From Stercorarius parasiticus (Eukaryota > Chordata > Aves > Charadriiformes > Stercorariidae), in the NCBI GenBank assembly GCA_013396915.1, contig VWZL01000808.1, positions 124,001-188,000 on the forward strand: a DNA stretch of 64,000 nucleotides. The letters are read 5' to 3'. Under the pieces are notes generated by a model. That model was given only the letters and a program-made list of their open reading frames with translations. It searched no databases and was not told the origin of the DNA. The position numbers and the translations under genes are program-made. Each line of letters opens with the position of its first letter. Position 1 is the stretch's first letter. This document shows, piece by piece, positions 1 to 11,968 of the stretch.

Positions 1-3000
1 TCTCGGCTCCAGTATACTGCAGTACAATCGTCACTTCAGAACCGACACTAACTGCTCTGAGTGGGTTCAAGAGCTCCATATTAGACGGAGGAAAAAGGAT
101 GACCCAAATCTGCCTCGATGCTAGGAATAACAACAAGAAAGGAAAGAAAATAGCACCACCACCTCTTCCCGTTCCTCCCAGGACCTACCTCATTGACCTT
201 TCAGGCAGCTGTGAAATGTCTTTTTACTGTTTGTTACTACCAATTAATAAATGACAGAAGTTTATTGGCGGCAGAAATTGTGGTCAATCCAGCATGTGCT
301 AAAACGTTATCTTGCTTTTATCACATCAGTCAAGCAAGGCAAATGCAGGTTTTTAATTATCACTCAGCGTGTTTCAGCCTTTAAAGCCTGGAACACTGGT
401 TTCCCTACCAAGGTACAACATATTGAATGTGAATAAAATATGTTCAGTTAGAAGGGGAAAAAAGGGATTTTACAGAATGAAACTGAATTCTTTAATCCCC
501 ACATCAGAAGAAAGAGGAAAAAAATCCACTTGCTGTTCTGTCTTCTGGGTTTTACTCTGAGCTATATCTAAATTGTAGGAGAAATGGAATAGTTTCATAG
601 TTAAGAGAAGTACATTTTCCTGTGAAGTTTTGGGGTTTACATGCTAATGTAAAAATTAACAGACAGAAATGCTGCGAATACCAAACTTCCCGTCATCCCC
701 CCACAACCGTCATTCCACCAAAGTTAACAACTGCTTTTTCCAAACCTGCAAACGTGTTCCAGTTCTGAGTTTTGATATTCTTCACCCAAATGCAGAATTG
801 ACAGTTCCACTCTACATTTGGTTCAGAGTAACTTCTAAATCACTAAATTCAGTTGAAACAGAGTTCTAACTTTAACTGACACAGGGAAGCATAAGGTCCC
901 TGTAGGACCGATGGGAATCCACCAGCCATGGTTATAGTTAATTCACCATATCTGGGCTGCAACTAAAAGCCTTAAACTTGGTGTTGCACGGTAACCAACA
1001 GTGTTCACCCATAGAGCAGATTTCAGAATCACTCCTTTGTTTCACTTGTGTGTCATAGAGAATGAGTAGGCAGAAAGGAGGTGATATCCCACCTCTTTTA
1101 CTACCCATACAAGGAAGAGACTCACCTGTTTGGCTCTAGTTTGATATCCAACACCCATCTAATAACAGTATCAGTGTCTCTACTTAATAGTAATAATAAA
1201 ATACATATTTGTTGGGTTTCAGGTTTCCACAGTTTGGTTCTGTACTCTAGGAGAAAGCACCTCTGACATATTACCGTTCTACTTGTCAGGTAAGCAAATA
1301 ATCTAGTTCTCTCATGAGCATCTGGAACGCACATGCCGACCGGTTTGATGTAAACACTGAGGTCACTCTTTCCATTTGCTTTCTGTGGACAAAGAAGTTA
1401 AGAATGTAACATTTACACAGAAGTTCTGTTTGAGAAGGTAGGTAATACAAGACAAAGAACATTACATCCCAGTTCAGTACTTCAGTGAGTAAAGTAGAGC
1501 TATCACTACCTAATTTATTTGTTTATAATCCCTGTGCATAAATGGTCAGACGGGGCCAGATCACAATTTCCTTTTTTAGGTCCAAGCTCCCGCTACTTGC
1601 TGAACACAGCCAGCGTTCAGCTGAGTTAGACTTTCGAGCTACTGTCATAAATCCATGACCAAACTGGATTTCATGCCGGCTGATAAACTGCATGTGGTGG
1701 CCATGCGGAATTTCACACAACACAACACCAAATTCAGCTCTCTCTGGAACAGCGCTCTCCGTCCCAAAGCACAGCCTGGGACTGCTGAGCTGAAATTAAA
1801 TCTCCATTTCAGTAGCACAGGGTTAGCTTTTTCAATGAACTTAGGAGAGTTAAATGTAGAGCTCACCTTGATTTACAGCAAGAGCAATACACCAGACTGC
1901 TTCAGGTTACTTAGAGAAACCCTGTCTTTGATAAATAGTTGAGCAGTTTGGCTTCCTCCCACCAGAGGCCAGTGATGGATGGAAGCTCTGGGCTGCTCAC
2001 TGCAATATTTATAGCCACCATGCAGCCAGCATCCTGTAGAGACCTGACCCATTTAATTATTTAAAAAAGTTGAAAGAAAAAAAAAAAAAACAACGGGGAT
2101 TCTGACGACTAGGATAGCATTACAGGACGAAGGTAAATTTTAGACCCATTAACTACACCACTGAGTTTGTTACTACAGTTCGCACAGAAACTAGCCACCC
2201 AGGCTACGGACTAGAACTGCACAGGAGGGTTTTCCAGGTATAATTTTTTAATAAGAGCTGGCAGAATTTATCATTCATTTTAGCATTTTGGCTTGATTTT
2301 CAACTCTCAGAATCTTCCATGAGCACGGACATTTCTCAGGAATTACTAATTGAAACTGTCTACCAAATAAATTCTACATATGTTTCAGCAACTACTTAGT
2401 AAGTGCTTTATTACAAGCATTTGAAATTTCAGTTGCATGGATTAATTTTAATTGGAATAATTCCATAGATGGATGAGGGAAAGGGTCACATGCAAACTTC
2501 TACTTAGCTCCACTGTAAAGTCTTACCAGTACAGCTGTTCCAGGAAGTCTAATGCTTTTTTTCTTTTCCCCTTTTTGTTACTGGTTTGGTTTGGTTTTGT
2601 TATTTTTATTTTTTTAAAAAAAACAGTGTTGTCTTACCGGTAAAAGCGCTGGTTTAAATGAAATTTCTGCTAATATTGTTCTGATGTGGAATGAGTCAAA
2701 GATGTTAGCACTCCTACACTGATAGTAACAGTGCTGCAAGTGGGTTTGTTTTCCCATTTTAACTACATCAGTACAGTTACAGTAAAAATTTTCTAAGAGT
2801 GGGCAGGTGTTACCTCTTGTCACCGGTCATATTTTCTGAGCGGATAGAAGGCTATCTTCCACCTTCACAGAAAGGTTGGTTCTAAAAGATAACACATTCA
2901 TGCACCCCACAATGCACCTTAGTGCTTTTCTGAAGGAGCCAAGCGTAGCAGCACAGTCAGCCTCTGGGACCGTTTGCCTGCTAATAAACAAATGCCAAAG

Positions 3001-6000
3001 ATGCCACAGGTTCTCAAATGGAAGACCTTCCAGCTGGGAGTGAATTGGCAATTTATTTTGGTCTAGAGTTTTAATCTGGATTTGAATTCCCAAGCTAGAA
3101 ACAAAATGCTCTACCTCATCCGCAGTAACCTAAACCATCCGGGTCTGGTTGTAGGCACAGCAATAGGATCTGCCCATCTGGCCTGATGCCAAAACTCAAG
3201 TCTTCAAGACAGGGGTACTCTTACAAAAACAGTTATCTTTTTGCCACACAGCTCTGCAACCGCAGGTCTGGGGACAAACTCAACTTTGGTGTAGGTAATA
3301 GCAATAGATACCCATATTGGCTCTTAGAAGTAGCTCTCAGACTGCTCTCAACACATGGGAAACTGACCCAGAGGAATGAGAGCTTCAAGTAGGGCCCCAG
3401 ACAGAGCCACAGCATATAGGATCCCAGAGTTCAAACACATACAGGCAATGAATATATCCGTATGTTGCCGAGTCCAGAAATAGCCTGAAAGTCATCTGCA
3501 AGAAAGCTATCTGGGCAGAAGAAAGAAGATCCCAGGCTGAGAGCAGGACGGTGATACCATATAATGATCTTTGTTTATCTCGTGCTGATATTAAAATGAC
3601 ACCTTTGACTCTAAGTTCCACAGCTCAGGTCCAAAATAGCTTAGGAACTGGTGGACTTGAAATGAAGGAAACAAAGTAAGAGACCTGTTTCCCCTATAAT
3701 AATCCTGTCTCTCTCAGTGCAAATCCTGAACCTCTTTTTGCAGCACAAAAATCTCCACGTGCCATCATGATTATTTTACACAGAGGTGTACAAAGGAGAG
3801 AAATAACCTGGGGAGCTGAAGTCACTCCATGCAACACTTTGAAGGGATTTCACAAAAGTAGGAAAAGGAGCATCACCTGGGTTAGATGATACAGTATAGG
3901 GCAACAAGCTGTTTCCTGAGAAACACACAAAGAGCATGTGGCTGCTCCACCAGTGGTTCCCCCATCTCCCAAGTACTCTCTGGAGCAGGGGCTCTAGAAA
4001 ACAAGTCAGGGGGCCACCGGCAGTATCTGGCTTCCATGGTGCCACACCATCCTGAAAACACAGGCATGGGAGGCTGCTGTGGTCTGGTGGTGTGCAGGCA
4101 GCCTCTGGCAGAGACAAACCTGGGTGAGCTGTTCCTGCTCCACCAGCTTTGGCAAGGTAGAAAAGGAGCAGGCGGCACTCCCCAGCATTCACACTTCGAA
4201 CACTGATGCTCCTCAGCTGCTTAAGCCCCTCAGACCTGGAGCTACCTCTTGGAGCGGAAAGCTGTCCCTGGTGCCTTCACACCACACCGCAACAAGCTTT
4301 CAGCAGGCAGGAGCTCGGGGCTAGACTGCAGGAGATAACCACCATGCTCAGTTCTGGTGTGCCGGGACCACAGCTTTCTGGAAATGCTGTTCACTTCTTC
4401 GTATGTTTTTTCTTTATATTTTTCTCTCCTTGACACGGGAAAAACTAACTGTAATTTAAATGAAAACAAATAACTGCACATCCCCAGTTGGGCTGCAGCA
4501 TCAAAAAAACAAGTGAAGAAAGAATTACGCACAGCTCATTTCCTAGGTCCCTACCACATGTTCAATTTCACCAAGGAGTTCAAGCAATATGGTATAAACA
4601 AAATTATAAATACCCAGAATTTGGTATCCTTGTGTTTACTGAGCTGTAGCTCAGCAAACAAAACACAACTTATCTGTAAAGGTAATGTTTAATGTGTGTG
4701 TTTTGCCAAGAAACAGAACTACACCATGTATTCAAAACAGTAATAGAGCAATTACGGCAGGGATCTATAGTAGAGGAGTCTGACCTTCTTGTTTTACACT
4801 CAAACAATAAATGCTACGAAAATCTGACAAGGTAATTATTTTCATACCTCAAACAGAACACTCACCGCCAACAAGCAGTCGGTTTGAGTCTCTGATAGAG
4901 AAAGAGCTCTATAGAAACTGGCTTAGGGATGTACTTGAGCCTGTGGTTTACGCTCTTCTTCTTGTTGATAGATTACAGCTTTCACATGCATAAGCGAGCA
5001 CATTTAAGTAACGGGGGATTTTTGTTCTTCCAAGTTAGCCAGTTACAGTGATTGCTCCTGGGGCTTTTTCTGCATCCAAGGCAGAATGCAAAATAAAAAA
5101 AAAAAAAAACTCCATAGCAAAAAAGCATCACTTTGAAAGAAATACAGTATTTCCACGTATGAGGCAAACTCTCTCCTACCACAGCAAAACTCTTACTTAA
5201 TTCCACTAACATCTCTCTAGAGTGTAAATAGGAGCAAATGGGACTTCTTAGTCTGTGCCCAGTGATATGCCTGGACTCCACCTGTAAGGAGCTGACAAGG
5301 ATCCCTCCAAATGCAGATGGCTGCTCTGTCTCCTCAGTTACTTTCTTCCAGGGCTTTTCTGGAAAAGGGAGCTCTCCATCATCACCCAGCAGTGTGCCTT
5401 CCCACAGCAGGATCAAATTTTTCCTGCTAGTTAATTGCTTCTTCCCCCTAATTTAAACATATCAGCTCAGACTATCTCTTGGAAACATAAGCATTCGCTG
5501 TTATGGTGAGATGACCTATTGAAATCTCAGTAGTTGCACAATTAGCATTTGCATGGAATTTACTTTTTCTTATCTTAGTAATACAAAATTGCAACAGTGA
5601 AATCTAGGAAATTAAAGCTCTTGGTTTCCTCAAAAAATTTACATTGTACCTTCCATTTCTAAGAGGTTTTTCTATTTCCATAAGAATTACTTTTGCAAAC
5701 AAGCATCCTTTTCTCTAGGCCAGCATAAAACACAAAGCTAATTAATTATTAAACATGTATTAGTGCATGGAAACACTGCAGACAGAGGCTTGATCTCAAG
5801 TCTGTGGACTCCAGCAGGCTCAATGCAAGGAGACCCGGGCTCTCTGCCTCCTCTTTGCATGGGATGCTCCCTTGCTTCAGCATCTCTTTCCACAATAGGG
5901 CACGTCTGCACCCTCCCTTCTGCCTTCAACTAGCCAAAACTTGGGTTAGCGGCACATGTGAAGGCAACACAGGCATGTTTACCTGTAAAGCATGGACCAC

Positions 6001-6026
6001 CATGTATGTGCACAATTGGATGGTTA

Positions 6027-6042
6027 ATATATATATATATAT
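6027..6042. repeat. (AT)8 microsatellite
   Basis: Eight uninterrupted AT units inside PCSK2 intron 1. It explains the Ile/Tyr alternation in the long minus-strand open frame there. Confidence 0.95.
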
Positions 6043-9000
6043 GCCCAGGGTCAGCCATGAGCCTGGCTAAGAAGTCACCCTTCTTTCTTCTTCTTTGCTC
6101 CACGCATAGGTATTTAGGGAAAAGGCACAAGAAACACGTGTATGTATATAAACATGCATATCTATAAATAAGGCCACATCTGCAACCAGCATTTTTTACA
6201 TGCACAGAGTCCCATCTGTCCATCACCGTGCATTCTAGGCATGCAGAAGCATATCCTGGCACCTTAAATACCAAGCTAGGCAAACACCTCTTCTCCAGAT
6301 TGAGGGGCTGATCTACACAGGAAGGGATTTTCAGGGCTTTAGTGTTTGGACCCCAAGATGAAATTTTCAGGATCCCTGAAGGAGATCCTGGCAAAGAGCC
6401 CCCAAATCTGCAAACCCGTTATTCTGCCTTCTGGTCTGCCTTCCACACCACATCAACTCCCAACTCCCGGGCTCCCAGCCTAGGTGCAGAAGTGGGCTGC
6501 TGCAGAAAAAAAAATCTGGCTTCTTTATCTGTTAAGTTTTGCTTTCAATGAATCCGTATTTATGTAATGTAAAAAAAAAAAAAAAAAAATACCCCAAGTT
6601 CCCAACGTTTCATCCAGAAACTCCTGTCCAACTCGAGAAAGGTTGGTCCTCAACCAGCAGCCTCCTAAGCAAAAAAGGGAAGCAGAAAACTCGCAGCTGT
6701 GAGAGCTACCTTGGGTTTTGCAAGGCTTAGAGGGAGAGGTGAGCGGGTGATACATCAAAGGAAAAACAGACCAGCTTTGGGGAACATATAATTCTCCATG
6801 TTTTGAAATCTGTATTTGCTTCTTATTTTAAAATTTGAGGCCACTGAATGCTAATTGTTTAAAACCCTTCACCTGAATGCTAACAGAAGTGGAATACTTA
6901 GTTATGGTGGCATTTTGTAATTGTCTTGTTCTCACTGTTGCTGATGAAATGGAAAGAGATGTCTAAACTCTGATCTCCAAATTAGGAGACCTTTCCAAAA
7001 GCTTCTTCCAACTCCCCTTGTTAGAAATGAATTAAGAATTGCAAGGCAAGGTCAGAAAGCAGCTTTTTTCAGCCTGCATTAAGAAATGTATTTTGGTGGC
7101 AACCATGCCAGGAGGCAAATAAAATGAAGAGGGGTGGAAAAAAAAAGTTGTTCCCTTTGCAGTTCTCACAATTTAACATTTGGCTATTAGGGGGCATCCT
7201 CATGACTCCTGAATGCTCGAAGATGGTAAGGCTAACCATTTTTAGAAAAAAATAATGCTTTATCACAATATCTGTTTCACCAGGAATACATAGAATCAAA
7301 TTTGGCAAGTACAAACAGATTGAAAAATTGCAAATGTTAAAAAAAAAAAATAAATCAAAGAAAACAATCAGAGTTTCAAAGAGGTTTGTATTCAGGATTA
7401 ATTCAGGGAAGGTTAAAGAAAAATTAACCAGTGTTTTTGAGACTCTCTCTGACGTTAGGATCCTAGATCTAAACGTAGGCACCTGTTTACATAAGTACCA
7501 AGCCCTTCTTAATCAATTCATCAAGCACTGAATTTAAAGTACACATTTTAGCCCACCTGAAATCTTGTAATGGTTTCAGAGTGATGGTAGGAAGCATGGC
7601 CAAAGAATCAATTAGAAAGCGCATCACACAGTTCATACCGTTAATCTTCAAGGCAATGCTTTCTCTTGTATTTCTGCAGAAATCTGATGTTAAGTAAATG
7701 CAGTATGCGCTTGCTCAGAGATTGTTTGTTATTAGGAAAAAAACATGTGCGCTCAAAATATGTAATTTAAAAACCAGCTCCCATAAAGTCATGTTAAAAG
7801 AGGTCTATGATACCATAGCGTGCATAAAAGAAATCCCTCTCATATACATCTTAAATCCCCACACAGAAAAAAAGCTGAATCTGCCTTTGTGCTCGTACTG
7901 GGAAAGTCCCTGCGCTGAAATAAAGGTGATTATTTTCAGACAACGGCTCTTCTCCAATATGGGTAAAGGTAACTGCATTTGGTTTAAGTAAATAACTCAT
8001 CATGTTATCCAAACAGTACGTGTTGTTGAAGTACGCAGAGATAACTTCTTCTCGTGGTACAATTTGGGTTTTTTTCTGGTATTTTTTGAATGTTTCATTA
8101 GACAGCATATCTACACATGGTACTTTCCCCTGAGAGTTTACCACTAACATCTCTGTTTCCATACGCACACATGGACGCGTTCAACTTTCTGCACTGTCGT
8201 TATCGCCATGAAAGCTGAGTTTGCAGACTGTAAGCAGAGACGCTAGACAAGCCTGATGATAGCAAAACAGATTAGGAGACTCTTCGGTTCAGCAATACTG
8301 AAGAAACACCGGAGTAGATGGCACAAGCTTTTACTAACGGCCGACTATCGCCACCCAAGCCCCGTTACAGATTTCCCCTGCTGCAGAATGGAGATTACCA
8401 TCAGCCTCTCATGGATTATCCTCCAGCACAGGCAGCTAAATGCCAAACCCTGTGAACTTCTCCTATTCCTTAAAATTACTGCCTAAAATTAGTAGGGTGC
8501 TATTTCCTCTCGCATTTGTGGAGGAGGGGTGGGAGGCTTTCTAGCTTTTCAGGGACCGGGATGATGTAACCTAGACAATCTCTTGGGACAGCATGTGCTC
8601 AGTACAGGAGCCACCGCCACCATCTGCCCCCCCATCCTGCGAGCACACGCACATCACGCCACAGCTCTGCCAGGCTTCGTTCCTAGAGACACCCGCATCC
8701 ATGGGAAACAGCCCCCCCCACGGCATGTACTGGAAAGCAGGTACTCTCCTCTTGCACACTCGAGGGACTTCCCTCCAGCCCTCTGACGAAATGACCTACA
8801 AGATCGATTTCCATGAAGAATCTGTACATCTCCTAATGTGCCTGAGGCAGCCTGGGGAGAGGCATGGTGGAGGGGAGAGGACAGTAACAGCCCAGAAGCT
8901 GTTTTTCTTCATCCTACAAAATCCCCTCTCTCCCTGTCTCTTCCCCACGTGGGTAACAGGATCATCTGAAAGCATCTAGCAAAAGTAGTAAGAAATTCAG

Positions 9001-9636
9001 CTCTGCACAAAGATGCCCTTCCCCCTAAGGCCTTATCAGTCAGATATCCCCAGGACAGGAGGGAGGGAATGCAAACAGGGGGGGAATATGAAGGGAAAAC
9101 GACTGACCAAAGAATCATATCTAAGAAGTTCCACGTAACAAGACCTAATCCCCACAAGGGATCCTTTCCCAAGGGCTTCAGCAGCCCAGTTCCGTCACTA
9201 TCAGAACAAGACTGTGAGCCCAAAACAAAAGCATCTTATCAGCAGCAGGAGTTAGCTGTGGTCAAAGCAACAATGATTTTGTCCTCATTTCTCTAATGAG
9301 CCCCCACTGGAGTTGAGACAAGGCAGCCCGAGGGAGGGAGTCTCACTTCATATGCTTTTTTATTATTTTTTTAAATCAAGGTCTTGATCCGTTTCACTCA
9401 TCCAAGTTCGGGTACCATTCTCATTCATTTCCCTAGAAGTAGGATCAGGCTCTCATTGCATAACTACCAGGGAAAGAAAAAAACCCAAACAAGCTGCAGC
9501 GGTGATGCTCACAGCTCGCCTTCCCTCCATGTCCGAGCCGAGTGCTGCCTGGGCATTAAATCTGCCAGGAACTGTATTAACCAGGGCACTCTATTAGCCT
9601 CTCCCTGTCTTCACCCCAGATCTGACTGTACCCTAA

Positions 9637-9658
9637 AATAATTAGAGGTCTAATTATT
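9637..9658. promoter_or_regulatory. Palindrome carrying two TAATTA homeodomain-type cores
   Basis: Two perfect 10-bp arms, AATAATTAGA (9637-9646) and TCTAATTATT (9649-9658), are separated by GG. Each arm holds a TAATTA core (9639-9644 and 9651-9656), placed 12 bp apart. It lies about 0.76 kb inside intron 1. Paired TAAT sites of this kind bind homeodomain or paired-type dimers; a role in PCSK2 control is inference only. Confidence 0.4.
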
Positions 9659-10412
9659 ATTTGAATGGGGGAGATTTCTACTGGAGCTGGGCGCCCCAGG
9701 ACCTGGGAAGAGACTCCCTGCCACTGAGGCTCCCTTGGATTTCCTGGGACCTCAGGAGAGAAAACAACCTCCAGCCGCATTTTAAGTTTCACAACTTACA
9801 TTTATTAGATATAAGCACTCATTGTTTATCATGCTTAATATTAAGCAGCTTGTTCAGCATAGGGGCATCCTGTTTCTCTGTGAGGTTAACATTAAGAAGT
9901 CACCAGCCTCACAAACTTGAGTGTCAAACCCTCTATGAAATCTCCCATTTAAATTGTGTGCGAGCTTCTCCATGAAGATGCGGCTTTAGTTATTTTTAAA
10001 GTGTTCCGAGCAGTTCGGAATGCAGCCGTCCACAGGAAGCCCCGGGCGGCCCCGGCGGCTCCCGCGCCTAGCCCCGGCTCCCGACCCCACAGGATGGGCG
10101 CTCAATTGGAGGATGTTTACATAGTAAGTCAAAAGGCACCGAGTTACCATGTGGGAAACTCCTCTGCTTTCCAGTCCAAGACAATCACCCTCCTGGGCCG
10201 CTGCTGAGGAGCACTTGCAAGGGCTCTTAGCACCGCTACTCCTAAAATCACTTCGGGAAGGGGGGGATTAAGGTGGGGACAGGAGGGACGCGCCCCTGCT
10301 CCATCCCCTCTCCCCAGGTGAGTCGCGGGCAGGATGCTCACGGGAGGACGCCGTGAAGGGCACCACACCGCACCGCCTCCCCGCACCTCCCCAGCGCCCC
10401 GAGCCTGCGCGG

Positions 10413-10424
10413 GAGCTTACCTTC
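10413..10424 (-). other. PCSK2: Splice donor of PCSK2 exon 1
   Basis: On the minus strand the exon ends GCGGAAG and the intron begins GTAAGC, a near-consensus AAG|GTAAGY donor with the exon's last base at 10421. The intron is in phase 0. Homology to PC2 stops exactly here: the frame continues into Val-Ser-Ser-Arg, which does not resemble the prodomain. Confidence 0.8.
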
Positions 10425-10609
10425 CGCACCCCGCCGAAGCCGTGCTCCGCAGCCACCCGCTCGGCCTCCGCCTGGCCCCCGCCGTGCAGCTCCACCAAGA
10501 AATGGTTGGTGTAGACGGCTCCCCGGGCCGGGGCGCCGAGGAAGAGCAAGAAGAGAAGGAGGAAAAGGAGGAGGAAGGGGCCCCGCAGCAGCGGCGGCCC
10601 CGCCGGCAT
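10421..10609 (-). CDS. PCSK2: PCSK2 (prohormone convertase 2), first coding exon
   Basis: PC2 is a subtilisin-like endoprotease of neuroendocrine secretory granules that cuts prohormones at dibasic sites. This exon supplies only the signal peptide and the start of the inhibitory prodomain. It has 63 codons. Residues 1-10 are a short N-region, about 11-25 a Leu/Phe-rich hydrophobic core, and 26-31 a small/Gly/Ala/Arg cleavage region. From residue 32 the frame reads VYTNHFLVELH, then GGG and later VAAEHGFGGVRK, closely matching the start of vertebrate PC2 and unlike furin or PC1. The ATG at 10609-10607 has G at -3 and lies just before the signal peptide. The frame ends in AAG followed by GTAAGC, giving a phase-0 donor, at the position where I recall furin's first coding exon also ending. 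Compared with human PC2 as I remember it, there is one extra Gly before VRK and the signal peptide has no obvious similarity. The upstream frame stays open into the gap, so an earlier ATG cannot be excluded. The catalytic domain lies outside the window. Confidence 0.82.
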
Positions 10610-10644
10610 GGCCCCGCGCTGCGCGCCCGCGGAGGCAGCCCGCC
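10610..10644 (-). other. PCSK2: Visible remnant of PCSK2 5' UTR
   Basis: These 35 bases lie between the ATG and the N gap. On the minus strand they are very GC-rich and contain no stop in the PC2 frame and no ATG. They would be 5' UTR if the chosen start is correct, or more coding sequence if an in-frame ATG is hidden in the gap. Confidence 0.5.
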
Positions 10645-10767
10645 NNNNNNNNNNNNNNNNNNNNNNNNNNNNNNNNNNNNNNNNNNNNNNNNNNNNNNNN
10701 NNNNNNNNNNNNNNNNNNNNNNNNNNNNNNNNNNNNNNNNNNNNNNNNNNNNNNNNNNNNNNNNNNN
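10645..10767. other. Assembly gap (123 Ns)
   Basis: This is a run of 123 undetermined bases directly upstream of the PCSK2 start codon. GC-rich bird promoters often drop out of short-read assemblies, and the C-rich flank on the right supports that cause. All open frames that appear to cross it are artefacts. Confidence 0.98.
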
Positions 10768-10930
10768 CCCTACACCCCGCGCACCCCCTTCTACATACCC
10801 CACCCACGCCTCGCACCCACCAACACATCTCACACACCCTTCACAATCCCCCCTACAGAGCCCCCACGTACCCCAAATTACACCCGTACGCCACACACAG
10901 CCCCGGTTCAGCACCCCCCATACCAGCTCT
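10768..10930. repeat. C/A-rich, G-poor low-complexity tract
   Basis: The plus strand is a degenerate run of short CCCAC/CACACC-like words with very few G residues, so the PCSK2 coding strand is G/T-rich here. It has no clear period. It abuts the gap and may extend into it. It contains TTCAGCACC at 10907-10915, the left half of a REST/RE1 site, but no right half (GGACAG) at usual spacing. Confidence 0.6.
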
Positions 10931-11128
10931 GCCCCAATGCCTCCAGCTCGTCTTCCCGTGGGTCTGGGGCGAGGGGGGGGGACCCGAGCGGAGGCAGATG
11001 CCCCAGAGCAGGAGCCGATACGCAGGTGGCTGTAGGGTCAGGAGGGCTAAACACCTTGGCAAAACCCATGCATCCAGGGCCGGCAGCCAGCTTCTCTTTT
11101 GAGCCCAGCGACCACAAAGTGTTTGGGA

Positions 11129-11142
11129 GTGCCCCCTGCACT
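11129..11142 (-). promoter_or_regulatory. CTCF-like motif near PCSK2 promoter
   Basis: The minus strand reads AGTGCAGGGGGCAC. Against the consensus CCASYAGGKGGCRS it matches all eleven core positions and misses the first three. It lies about 0.36 kb upstream of the gap. Motif only; occupancy is unknown. Confidence 0.35.
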
Positions 11143-11968
11143 GTCCCCTCCAGCTTGCACCCCACACCAGCCCCTCACGGGGCAATCGGCAACATGTCAC
11201 CATCCCTCTTTTTGCAGAAGGGAGGTGGTCAGGCAGCTCTAGCACAAAGCTGGGGAAAGCCTCAGGGCCCCCACTCTGCTCTGACCACTAGCCCGCACTG
11301 CCAAGCGGCTCAGCTCTGCAGGGACACGCATGGATCCGGGCTCCCCCAGTAACCCCCAGACATGAGTTTGCAGGGAAATCATTGTCAGGAAAGCACCTGG
11401 GCATTCCCTGTGATGAGACAGCCAAGGATGGGGAGCGGGTGGGATTTAGGAGATGTGGCAGCACCTAAGGGGATGGGAACTCGGCTCTGTAAAAAATAAT
11501 CTGCCATCTGCAAAACTCCAAGTGGAAACAAATGGTACAGAATACGCAAGCTTACGTCAAGGTACAGTTTAGCTTGTTCCTACAGATATGTTTGTTAATT
11601 TGTCATGCCAAAGGTTAATCCTTTGATGGATCCCTGAATGGTCCCCTGGGCACAGGACTTGGGGCACAGAAAACATGGAAAGTTAGTACTGCCTTTAAAA
11701 CAAACAGAATGATAGATTTACTGTAATCCGTTCTATAAATGGTCAAATGGAGTACAGAACTTAAATCAATCTGTGAAAACAAAGGGAAACAGCAAAGATC
11801 ACAAGTGAAACTCCTCTTCCATTATCCTAAAATGCTTTAGAAAATGACAGAAGAGCTCACTGCGTTATTGTGAATCCAAACGAGCATTGGTTTGTCATGA
11901 CAAATTATTGATTTCCTTCTTCTGGATAAAAGAAAATCCCTATTCAAACAGAAGGGAAATGGTAACTT

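Larger units (their letters stand above)
1..10420 (-). other. PCSK2: 5' part of PCSK2 intron 1 (partial)
   Basis: This is inferred intron, because it lies 3' of the exon 1 donor on the minus strand and no open frame in it resembles the rest of the PC2 prodomain or catalytic domain. It holds poly(A)/poly(T) runs (near 2076, 5096, 6573 and 7338), an (AT)8 run at 6027-6042, and a GC-richer stretch at about 3780-4340 where overlapping open frames occur on both strands without recognisable homology. A TAATTA palindrome lies at 9637-9658. A CpG-dense block begins near 10030 and merges with the exon 1 island. I recognised no clear transposable element in 1-9500. Confidence 0.65.
10030..10985. promoter_or_regulatory. 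PCSK2: GC/CpG-rich island spanning PCSK2 exon 1 and the presumed promoter
   Basis: CpG dinucleotides are dense from about 10030 to 10644, covering the start of intron 1, the exon and the visible 5' UTR. After the N gap the sequence stays GC-rich but is markedly C-rich on the plus strand (G-rich on the coding strand). The island and its position at the first coding exon suggest the PCSK2 promoter. The transcription start cannot be placed because the core is probably in or beside the gap. No TATA box is visible in the sequenced flanks. Confidence 0.6.

Noticed and set aside
4982..5416. 144-codon minus-strand open frame.
   Set aside because: It includes a poly(A) run read as polyphenylalanine, with no homology or splice context.
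5930..6394. 154-codon minus-strand open frame.
   Set aside because: It runs through the (AT)8 microsatellite, has no recognisable domain, and its length is within chance expectation for six frames of 64 kb.
7069..7482. 137-codon minus-strand open frame rich in Phe.
   Set aside because: Composed of A/T-run translations; no domain recognised.
1..10412. Looked for PCSK2 exon 2 or later exons on the minus strand.
   Set aside because: No frame resembles the remaining prodomain or catalytic domain, so the next exon is outside the window.
10334..11102. Long plus- and minus-strand open frames crossing the N gap (up to 233 codons).
   Set aside because: They run through Ns and are shadows of GC-rich, stop-poor sequence; only the minus frame at 10421-10609 has homology.
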